Part shown: in pieces, positions 57,859 through 64,000 of the stretch | Numbering within the stretch: the stretch's first letter is position 1 | Layout: each line of letters opens with the position of its first letter | Origin: Chryseolinea serpens | GTDB taxonomy: Bacteria > Bacteroidota > Bacteroidia > Cytophagales > Cyclobacteriaceae | Assembly (NCBI RefSeq): GCF_900129725.1 | Contig: NZ_FQWQ01000005.1 | Coordinates: 124,001-188,000, forward strand | Length of the DNA stretch: 64,000 bases | Reading direction: 5' to 3' | Position numbers and translations under genes: made by a program | Notes under the pieces: model-generated | What the model saw: only the letters and a program-made list of their open reading frames with translations | The model's database searches: none | Told to the model about the DNA's origin: nothing

Positions 57859-58683
57859 ATGGCGCTGAAGAAATTAAAACCGATCACAGCAGGAACGCGA
57901 CATAGACTCGCCCCTTCCTTCGACGATATTACGACCAACATCCCGGAGAAATCCTTGTTGACCACCATCAAGAAGACTGGTGGACGGAACAAGCAAGGAA
58001 AGATGACCATGCGCTACATTGGTGGCGGTCACAAGCAGAAGTTGAGAGAGATCGACTTCAAACGCAACAAGACAGGCATCCCCGCGACCGTTAAGTCTAT
58101 TGAATACGATCCTACCCGTTCTGCCCGTATAGCCCTGCTATTCTACGCCGACGGTTCGAAGACCTATATCATTGCTCCCAACGGATTGAAAGTAGACCAG
58201 GTAGTGGTTTCTGGTCCGGACGTAGCACCTGAAATTGGAAACGCTCTTCCCCTGGCGAAGATCCCCGTAGGTACCGTGGTACACAACGTGGAAATGAAAC
58301 CCGGAAAAGGTGGCGCTATCGCCCGCAGCGCAGGATGCTTCGTGCAACTCCTGGCCCGCGAAAACGGTATGGCTACGTTGAAGATGCCTTCGGGTGAAAT
58401 GCGCAGCGTACTGGACGTGTGCATGGCAACCGTAGGAGCAACATCGAACCCTGACCACATGAACGAAAGTGTGGGTAAGGCTGGTCGCTCACGCTGGAGA
58501 GGCATTCGCCCCCGCACCCGTGCCGTGGCCATGAACCCTGTCGATCACCCGATGGGTGGTGGTGAAGGACGCGCATCCGGAGGACATCCGAGATCACGCA
58601 ACGGACTTTATGCGAAAGGCAAGAAGACCCGTCACCCGAAGAAATATTCTGATCGCCTAATCATTGCTAAGAGGAAAAAATAA
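57859..58683 (+). CDS. rplB: 50S ribosomal protein L2
   Basis: 274 residues with the highly conserved C-terminal block [23 protein letters not shown], needed for peptidyl transfer and subunit joining. The length is normal. One-base overlap with rpsS. Confidence 0.98.
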   Translation: MALKKLKPITAGTRHRLAPSFDDITTNIPEKSLLTTIKKTGGRNKQGKMTMRYIGGGHKQKLREIDFKRNKTGIPATVKSIEYDPTRSARIALLFYADGSKTYIIAPNGLKVDQVVVSGPDVAPEIGNALPLAKIPVGTVVHNVEMKPGKGGAIARSAGCFVQLLARENGMATLKMPSGEMRSVLDVCMATVGATSNPDHMNESVGKAGRSRWRGIRPRTRAVAMNPVDHPMGGGEGRASGGHPRSRNGLYAKGKKTRHPKKYSDRLIIAKRKK

Positions 58684-58961
58684 TGGGACGCTCGATTAAA
58701 AAAGGACCATACAGTGACTTCCGTCTCGTGAAGAAAGTTGAAGCCACTGAAAAATCAGGTAAGAAATCTGTTATCAAGACCTGGTCAAGAAGATCAACCG
58801 TAATACCCGAGATGATCGGCCATACGTTTGCTGTTCACAATGGAAATAAATTCATTCCGGTATATGTTACGGAAAACATGGTAGGCCACAAACTCGGTGA
58901 GTTCGCCCCTACCCGCACCTTCCGTGGACACTCTGGTACTAAGAAAGATAACGCTAAGTAA
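58683..58961 (+). CDS. rpsS: 30S ribosomal protein S19
   Basis: 92 residues: [41 protein letters not shown] and [14 protein letters not shown]. Normal length; binds the head of the small subunit. It is 2 bases before rplV. Confidence 0.98.
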   Translation: MGRSIKKGPYSDFRLVKKVEATEKSGKKSVIKTWSRRSTVIPEMIGHTFAVHNGNKFIPVYVTENMVGHKLGEFAPTRTFRGHSGTKKDNAK

Positions 58962-58963
58962 TC

Positions 58964-59434
58964 ATGGAAGCTGTAGCGAAAAAGACAAAGAAGTCTGTGC
59001 TGAAACGCGAAAAGCGTGACGCCAGAAAAGCGGCGGCAAAGACCGGCCCTTCGGTAGCCAAGTTGAAAAACGTTCCCACATCGCCCCGCAAGATGCGTCT
59101 TGTAGCGGACCTGATCCGTGGCGAGCGGGTGAACAAGGCCCTGAACATCCTGAAGTATGAGCCCAAAGTGGGCGCTCCCAAACTGGAGAAATTGCTCCTC
59201 TCCGCCATCTCTGGCTGGGAAGCAAAACACACGGATGTGAAACTGGAAGACGCCGACCTGTACGTGAAAGATATTTTTGTGGATGGTGGCCGCATTCTGA
59301 AAAGACTGAGACCCGCTCCCCAAGGAAGAGCACACCGGGTGAGAAAACGTTCAAACCACGTGACACTCGTAGTGGCCAGCTTGAAAAAAGCAGGCGCTGA
59401 AGTAACATCGACTGAAAAAGAAACGAAGGAATAA
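58964..59434 (+). CDS. rplV: 50S ribosomal protein L22
   Basis: 156 residues, longer than the about 110 of E. coli. A basic N-terminal extension of about 35 residues ([19 protein letters not shown]) precedes the core, [17 protein letters not shown]. The tunnel hairpin [20 protein letters not shown] is intact. Confidence 0.96.
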   Translation: MEAVAKKTKKSVLKREKRDARKAAAKTGPSVAKLKNVPTSPRKMRLVADLIRGERVNKALNILKYEPKVGAPKLEKLLLSAISGWEAKHTDVKLEDADLYVKDIFVDGGRILKRLRPAPQGRAHRVRKRSNHVTLVVASLKKAGAEVTSTEKETKE

Positions 59435-59436
59435 TA

Positions 59437-60273
59437 ATGGGACAAAAAATTAATCCTGTAGGTTTTAGATTGGGCATCGTACGCGGCTGGGATTCCAACT
59501 GGTATGGTGGCAAAACCTTCTCCGATAAACTGGTTGAAGACCAGAAAATCAGAAAATACGTAGAGGCACGTATCCCCAAAGGTGGTATCGCGAAAGTGGT
59601 GATCGAAAGAACCCTGAAGCGCATCACATTGACCATTCACACTGCCCGTCCCGGCGTCGTGATCGGTAAAGGTGGAAACGAGGTCGACAAGATCAAGGAA
59701 GAGTTGAAGAAACTCACCAACAAGGATGTTCAAATCAACATCTTTGAGATCAAGCGTCCTGAACTGGACTCGAAACTGGTGGGCGAATCGATCGCACAAC
59801 AAATTGAGGCTCGTATCTCTTACAAGCGTGCCATGAAGCAAGCTATCGCTTCGGCTATGCGCGTGGGAGCAGAAGGCATCAAGATCAAATGCTCGGGCCG
59901 TTTGGCCGGCGCCGAAATGGCGAGAACAGAGCAATACAAAGAAGGACGCGTGCCCCTGCACACCCTTCGCGCCGACATCGACTATGCGATCTCCGAGTCG
60001 CAGACGGTATACGGCAAGATCGGTATCAAGGTATGGATCTTCAAAGGCGAGATCTACGGCAAGCGTGATCTTTCCCCGAACGTAGGAGTCGTGAGCAACG
60101 CACAACAAGGCCCCGGACAAAAAGGTGGCAATGAGCGCGGCGGCAACGAAAGAGGCGGACGCAGAAGAGAAGGTGGTGGTGGCAGACCGGGCGGCGATCG
60201 TCGCGGTGGTGAAGGTGGAGGCCAGCGACGCGGCGGCGACAACCGTGGCGGCGGACCTAGAAGAAACGGATAA
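59437..60273 (+). CDS. rpsC: 30S ribosomal protein S3 with an RGG-type tail
   Basis: 278 residues. The first about 215 are normal S3, beginning [21 protein letters not shown]. The KH domain has the motif [12 protein letters not shown] and the C-terminal domain holds the mRNA-entry helicase surface. From about residue 225 a tail of about 50 residues follows, built almost only of Gly, Arg, Asn and Glu ([20 protein letters not shown]). Bacteroidota S3 often has a longer tail, but the RGG style recalls RNA-binding tails. Confidence 0.97.
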   Translation: MGQKINPVGFRLGIVRGWDSNWYGGKTFSDKLVEDQKIRKYVEARIPKGGIAKVVIERTLKRITLTIHTARPGVVIGKGGNEVDKIKEELKKLTNKDVQINIFEIKRPELDSKLVGESIAQQIEARISYKRAMKQAIASAMRVGAEGIKIKCSGRLAGAEMARTEQYKEGRVPLHTLRADIDYAISESQTVYGKIGIKVWIFKGEIYGKRDLSPNVGVVSNAQQGPGQKGGNERGGNERGGRRREGGGGRPGGDRRGGEGGGQRRGGDNRGGGPRRNG

Positions 60274-60306
60274 TTATTTCGAAGCAACTATAAAGAATAG
60301 GTAACA

Positions 60307-60738
60307 ATGTTACAGCCGAAACGAACGAAATTCAGAAAAATGCAAAAGGGCCGTGTGAAAGGAATGGCCACCAGAGGTCACTCTATCGCATTTGGTTCAT
60401 TTGGATTGAAAGCCCTGGAAGGTGGATGGATCACTGCCCGCCAATTGGAAGCTGCACGTATTGCAGTAACCCGCGCCATGAAGCGTGAAGGCCAGGTGTG
60501 GATTCGCATCTTCCCCGACAAACCCATCACCCGCAAACCTGCTGAAGTGCGGATGGGTAAAGGTAAAGGTGCTCCTGAATACTGGGTGGCCGTGATCAAA
60601 CCCGGAACCATCCTGTTCGAAGCAGGAGGCGTGGACATTGCGACAGCAAAAGAAGCGATGCGTCTGGCAGAAGGCAAGTTGCCGATGAAGACCCGGTTTA
60701 CGATTAAGCACGACTACGTAGAAGCTACCAAGGCATGA
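60307..60738 (+). CDS. rplP: 50S ribosomal protein L16
   Basis: 143 residues: [18 protein letters not shown] at the start, [21 protein letters not shown] and [16 protein letters not shown]. Normal length. It overlaps rpmC by 4 bases (ATGA). Confidence 0.98.
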   Translation: MLQPKRTKFRKMQKGRVKGMATRGHSIAFGSFGLKALEGGWITARQLEAARIAVTRAMKREGQVWIRIFPDKPITRKPAEVRMGKGKGAPEYWVAVIKPGTILFEAGGVDIATAKEAMRLAEGKLPMKTRFTIKHDYVEATKA

Positions 60739-60929
60739 AAAATTCAGATATCAAAGCATTGACGGCAGCCGAGCTTCAGGAAAAGATCGCCGCCGAGAAA
60801 GAAGCGCTCCGCAAGATGCAGTTTGCGCATCAAGTGACAGCCATCGAAAATCCCATGAAACTCCGGGAGTCTCGTAAGCTGGTAGCCAGATTGCAAACAG
60901 AATTGAGAGCTAAAGAACTTCAAAAATAA
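60735..60929 (+). CDS. rpmC: 50S ribosomal protein L29
   Basis: 64 residues, two helices: [20 protein letters not shown] and [20 protein letters not shown]. It is near the exit tunnel beside L23. Confidence 0.96.
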   Translation: MKNSDIKALTAAELQEKIAAEKEALRKMQFAHQVTAIENPMKLRESRKLVARLQTELRAKELQK

Positions 60930-60934
60930 TTCCT

Positions 60935-61189
60935 ATGGAAAGGAACGACAGAAAAGAACGGGTGGGCAAAGTGGTTAGCAATAAAATGCAAAAGACCATC
61001 ACCGTGGCCGTAGACAGAAAGGTAAAGCACCCCATCTACGGAAAATTTGTAAACCGTACGACCAAGTTCAAGGCGCACGACGAGGCCAACACTGCAGGTA
61101 TCGGTGATACCGTACGCATCATGGAAACCCGTCCGTTGAGCAAGGACAAGCGTTGGAGATTAGTAGAAGTAGTTGAAAAAGCGAAGTAA
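60935..61189 (+). CDS. rpsQ: 30S ribosomal protein S17
   Basis: 84 residues with [20 protein letters not shown] and [22 protein letters not shown]. An OB-fold protein that binds 16S rRNA early in assembly. Confidence 0.97.
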   Translation: MERNDRKERVGKVVSNKMQKTITVAVDRKVKHPIYGKFVNRTTKFKAHDEANTAGIGDTVRIMETRPLSKDKRWRLVEVVEKAK

Positions 61190-61191
61190 TT

Positions 61192-61560
61192 ATGATAAGC
61201 ACCGAATCAAGACTTACCGTAGCAGACAATAGCGGCGCCAAAGAAGTACTGTGTATGCACGTACTCGGCGGAACCAAAAGACGCTATGCTTCCGTAGGCG
61301 ATAAAATCGTAGTGACTGTGAAGTCCGCGATGCCCAGCAGCCAGGTTAAAAAAGGCACTGTGTCTAAAGCTGTCGTGGTTAGAACGACGAAAGAAGTTAG
61401 AAGAAAAGACGGATCGTATATCCGTTTTGAAGATAACGCTGCCGTTCTTTTGAACGCTCAGGACGAACCCCGTGGAACCCGTATTTTCGGCCCCGTGGCA
61501 CGTGAGCTCAGAGAAAAGCAGTTCATGAAAATTGTATCACTGGCCCCTGAAGTAATCTAA
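61192..61560 (+). CDS. rplN: 50S ribosomal protein L14
   Basis: 122 residues: [20 protein letters not shown], the [12 protein letters not shown] block and [17 protein letters not shown]. It is at the subunit interface. This is the start of the spc part, with no gap from rpsQ. Confidence 0.98.
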   Translation: MISTESRLTVADNSGAKEVLCMHVLGGTKRRYASVGDKIVVTVKSAMPSSQVKKGTVSKAVVVRTTKEVRRKDGSYIRFEDNAAVLLNAQDEPRGTRIFGPVARELREKQFMKIVSLAPEVI

Positions 61561-61563
61561 GCC

Positions 61564-61902
61564 ATGGAGAAGAACAACGCAAAAGCCAAATTGCACATCC
61601 GCAAAGGCGACACTGTTAAGGTGTTGGCTGGCGACGATCGTGGCAAGACGGGAAAAGTACTCGAGGTAGTACGCGAAAAAAGCAGAGCCATCGTGGAAGG
61701 CATCAACATCGTGACTAAACACACGAAACCTTCTGCCGGCAAGCCCGAAGGCGGCATCAAGAAAACTGAAGCCGGAGTGCACATCAGCAACCTGCAACTG
61801 GTTGATCCTGCCACGGGCAAGACCACCCGCGTAGGCCGCAAGCTCGACAGCAAAGGAAAGCTTCAAAGATATTCTAAGAAAACCGGAGAAATTATTAAAT
61901 AA
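61564..61902 (+). CDS. rplX: 50S ribosomal protein L24
   Basis: 112 residues with the KOW motif ([21 protein letters not shown]) and [21 protein letters not shown]. One-base overlap with rplE. Confidence 0.97.
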   Translation: MEKNNAKAKLHIRKGDTVKVLAGDDRGKTGKVLEVVREKSRAIVEGINIVTKHTKPSAGKPEGGIKKTEAGVHISNLQLVDPATGKTTRVGRKLDSKGKLQRYSKKTGEIIK

Positions 61903-62453
61903 TGTCAGCTCCAAGATTAAAGGACAAATACCTGACTGAGATTGTCCCTGCTTTAAAGCAGAAATTTGAATACAAGTCAGTGATGCAAGTTCCCAAGATC
62001 GAGAAGATCTGCATCAACAAGGGTATGGGCGTGGCGGTATCCGACAAGAAACTGATCGATGTGGCGTTGGAAGAAATCACCAGCATCAGCGGCCAGAAGG
62101 CGGTATCGACCAAGTCGAAGAAAGCGATCTCCAACTTCAAGTTGAGAGAGAACATGCCGATCGGTGTGCGGGTGACCCTGCGCGGCGACAAGATGTACGA
62201 ATTCCTGGATCGCCTCATGAGCATCGCCCTTCCCCGGGTACGTGACTTCCGCGGCATTTCCGCCAAAGGATTCGACGGCCGTGGAAACTATACCATGGGT
62301 GTGAAAGAACAGATCATCTTCCCCGAGATCTCCATCGACAAGGTGAACAAGATCAGCGGTATGGATATCACGTTCGTGACCACTGCCCAAACAGACGAAG
62401 AAAGCTACGAGCTCCTGAAAGCATTCGGGATGCCTTTTGCGAATAAAAATTAA
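61902..62453 (+). CDS. rplE: 50S ribosomal protein L5
   Basis: 183 residues: [50 protein letters not shown] and [19 protein letters not shown]. Binds 5S rRNA. Normal length. Confidence 0.98.
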   Translation: MSAPRLKDKYLTEIVPALKQKFEYKSVMQVPKIEKICINKGMGVAVSDKKLIDVALEEITSISGQKAVSTKSKKAISNFKLRENMPIGVRVTLRGDKMYEFLDRLMSIALPRVRDFRGISAKGFDGRGNYTMGVKEQIIFPEISIDKVNKISGMDITFVTTAQTDEESYELLKAFGMPFANKN

Positions 62454-62461
62454 GAAACAGC

Positions 62462-62731
62462 ATGGCTAAAACATCAGTAATAGCAAGGCAGACAAAACGT
62501 GAGAAGCTGGTAGCGACCTACGCAGCAAAACGGAAAGCCTTAAAAGAGGCCGGAGACTATGCGGCCCTGGACAAATTGCCCCGCAACGCTTCCCCGGTTC
62601 GGTTGAAGAACCGTTGCAAGCTCACGGGCCGTCCCAAAGGATATATGGGTAAGTTCGGCGTTTGCCGTAACGTATTCCGTGAAATGGCTTCTGCAGGAAA
62701 GATACCCGGCGTCACCAAGGCGAGCTGGTAA
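62462..62731 (+). CDS. rpsN: 30S ribosomal protein S14 (zinc-free form)
   Basis: 89 residues, the long C- type: it lacks the CxxC...CxxC zinc site and has [22 protein letters not shown] instead. Thus it does not depend on zinc. It is followed by a 167-base gap with an internal promoter, the only long gap in the cluster. Confidence 0.96.
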   Translation: MAKTSVIARQTKREKLVATYAAKRKALKEAGDYAALDKLPRNASPVRLKNRCKLTGRPKGYMGKFGVCRNVFREMASAGKIPGVTKASW

Positions 62732-62805
62732 CTTCCCCCCACACCCACACACTACATATTGGTTGCTGAGTATCAAGGTCTCCGCAAGGAGAAACCCGAT
62801 GACAG

Positions 62806-62836
62806 TTTGGATTATTGAAATTGTTCGATATCTTTG
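62806..62836 (+). promoter_or_regulatory. internal promoter before rpsH, TTTG-N19-TATCTTTG
   Basis: TTTG at 62806-62809, 19 bases, TATCTTTG at 62829-62836, then CAGCCC. It is nearly the same as the rplC promoter at 56206-56236. It lies in the only gap of the cluster and would drive rpsH-rplF-rplR onward. Confidence 0.6.
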
Positions 62837-62837
62837 C

Positions 62838-62862
62838 AGCCCGGTTTTAAGAAACGCGGGCT
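62838..62862 (+). promoter_or_regulatory. hairpin in the rpsH leader
   Basis: A 6-base stem AGCCCG / CGGGCT (62838-62843 with 62857-62862) has a 13-base loop, directly downstream of the -7 box. TTGCTTATTT follows. It might be a regulatory leader element or a weak stop for rpsN transcripts. Confidence 0.4.
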
Positions 62863-62898
62863 TGCTTATTTAATAGAATTAGGAAAAGGATAAATAAA

Positions 62899-63297
62899 AT
62901 GACTGATCCGATAGCAGATTACTTAACCCGGTTGCGGAATGCCATTAGGGCCAACCATAAGGTGGTTGAAATCCCCGCTTCCAATCTCAAAAAGGAGATT
63001 ACGAAGGTTCTTTTTGACAAAGGGTTTATCCTGAACTACAAGTTCCAGGACGGTGAACATAGCCAAGGCATTATCAAGATCGCCTTGAAATACAATCCTG
63101 AAACGAAGGAGTCAGCTATAACTACCTTGGAAAGAATCAGCACACCTGGTTTGCGCCAGTATGCCAACACCGGTTCCATGCCGCGCGTAATGAACGGCCT
63201 GGGCGTTGCCATCCTGTCGACATCCAAAGGGGTGATCACCGACAAGGAAGCACGCACCCTTAACGTAGGTGGTGAAGTATTGTGTTACGTGTATTAA
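62899..63297 (+). CDS. rpsH: 30S ribosomal protein S8
   Basis: 132 residues: [32 protein letters not shown] and the C-terminal [17 protein letters not shown]8 of E. coli is the translational repressor of the spc operon. Here it is the first gene behind an internal promoter. Confidence 0.98.
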   Translation: MTDPIADYLTRLRNAIRANHKVVEIPASNLKKEITKVLFDKGFILNYKFQDGEHSQGIIKIALKYNPETKESAITTLERISTPGLRQYANTGSMPRVMNGLGVAILSTSKGVITDKEARTLNVGGEVLCYVY

Positions 63298-63309
63298 TAG
63301 AGAAGCAAC

Positions 63310-63867
63310 ATGTCACGAATAGGTAAGCAACCGATAAGCATTCCCTCCGGAGTAACTTTCAACTTCTCGAAAGAGAACAACAAAGTGACCGTGAAAGGAC
63401 CCAAGGGCGAACTCTACCAGGCCATCGACCCTGACTTTACTGTCAAGTTTGAGAATGGCATTGTAGAATTAGAGCGTCCGACAGATCAAAAACGTCACAA
63501 GGCTATGCACGGTCTGTACCGCGCATTGATCGCCAACATGGTGGAAGGCGTTTCCAAAGGCTACAGACACCAGCTTGAACTGGTGGGTGTGGGTTACAAA
63601 GCCAACGCGCAATCCAACGTGCTCGAACTTAGCTTAGGCTATTCGCACAACGTGTTCCTGGCGGTTCCCTCTGAAATCAAAGTTCAGGCGGTACAAGAAA
63701 AAGGTCAGAACCCGACCATCATCCTGGAAGGCATCGACAAACAACTCCTCGGACAAGTAGCCGCCAAGTTGAAGTCGCTCCGCAAGATCGAGCCTTACAA
63801 AGGCAAAGGTATTCGCTTCACAGGTGAGTATGTACGTAGAAAAGCTGGTAAGGCTGCTGCGAAGTAA
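63310..63867 (+). CDS. rplF: 50S ribosomal protein L6
   Basis: 185 residues: MSRIGKQPISIPSGVTF, GPKGELYQAI and the C-terminal RKIEPYKGKGIRFTGEYVRRK. Two duplicated domains. It is 12 bases behind rpsH. Confidence 0.98.
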   Translation: MSRIGKQPISIPSGVTFNFSKENNKVTVKGPKGELYQAIDPDFTVKFENGIVELERPTDQKRHKAMHGLYRALIANMVEGVSKGYRHQLELVGVGYKANAQSNVLELSLGYSHNVFLAVPSEIKVQAVQEKGQNPTIILEGIDKQLLGQVAAKLKSLRKIEPYKGKGIRFTGEYVRRKAGKAAAK

Positions 63868-63908
63868 TTAGGTAGAGAAAGAACAAGCATCATAGAAAAC
63901 AAGAAACT

Positions 63909-64000
63909 ATGGCAGGCAAGAATATTGAAAGAAGAGAGCGGATCAAATTAGGTGTCCGTAAGAGAGTAACCGGCACTACAGACAGACCTCGTTTGTCCGT
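63909..64000 (+). CDS. rplR: 50S ribosomal protein L18, N-terminal part
   Basis: Only the first 30 codons are in the window: MAGKNIERRERIKLGVRKRV, then TGTTDRPRLSV, the expected L18 start, which binds 5S rRNA. The gene runs off the end. Confidence 0.93.
   Translation, partial: MAGKNIERRERIKLGVRKRVTGTTDRPRLS

Noticed and set aside
58954-60120. 388-codon open frame antisense to rplV-rpsC
   Set aside because: Lies fully opposite conserved ribosomal genes; no support.

Overview
This window is a stretch of a Bacteroidota chromosome, most likely a gliding, free-living member of the Cytophagales. The support is internal. There is a gldH gliding lipoprotein gene next to ricT. Promoters are of the Bacteroidota type (TTTG, 19 bases, TAnnTTTG) and Shine-Dalgarno sites are weak. 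The F1 genes atpD-atpC sit apart from the rest of the ATP synthase genes. SusC/D loci, phage genes, insertion sequences, tRNAs, rRNAs and CRISPR arrays were not seen. Most genes are housekeeping genes on both strands with short gaps.

Layout. 1-9.4 kb: end of an FtsX-like permease, an S9 peptidase, dnaK, an aldo/keto reductase, a 690-base repeat-filled gap, prfC, and a tandem pair of Uma2-family genes. 9.5-16.1 kb: an RluA-type pseudouridine synthase, a small membrane protein, atpDC, an orphan sensor kinase and a two-gene ABC exporter. 16.2-24.2 kb: a Crp/Fnr regulator, small proteins, grpE-dnaJ, hpt-adk-obgE, a DUF1287 protein and a metallopeptidase. 24.2-36.0 kb: upp, a membrane protein overlapping sdaA tail to tail, two secreted M28-type peptidases, a CHASE3-GAF receptor without an output domain, and gcvP. 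36.1-45.1 kb: sugar-nucleotide genes (mannose-1-phosphate guanylyltransferase, kdsD-like), recQ, purD-ricT-gldH and a zinc metallopeptidase. 45.2-49.4 kb: a compact sigma factor / small protein / ClpP-paralogue operon, envelope proteins, and a DUF1778-GNAT toxin-antitoxin pair with a repeat-bearing promoter. 49.6-56.1 kb: a sodium/solute symporter with myo-inositol oxygenase, an alpha-glucan phosphorylase-like protein that lacks the PLP lysine, and a FecCD-type iron ABC transporter. 56.2-64 kb: the S10-spc ribosomal protein cluster from rplC to the start of rplR, with rpsJ absent from its usual first place.

How the genes work together. DnaK, GrpE and DnaJ form one chaperone machine encoded at two sites; this DnaJ keeps only zinc centre II. 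The symporter and MIOX suggest uptake of inositol and its oxidation to glucuronate. hpt, upp, adk and purD cover nucleotide salvage and synthesis. The best candidates for an undescribed system are the sigma factor / anti-sigma-like protein / ClpP operon (45.2-46.7 kb) and the palindrome cluster at 6.0-6.5 kb. Start codons were re-chosen where an upstream TTG or GTG gave a longer but less likely protein. Function names come from reading the proteins; no search was run.
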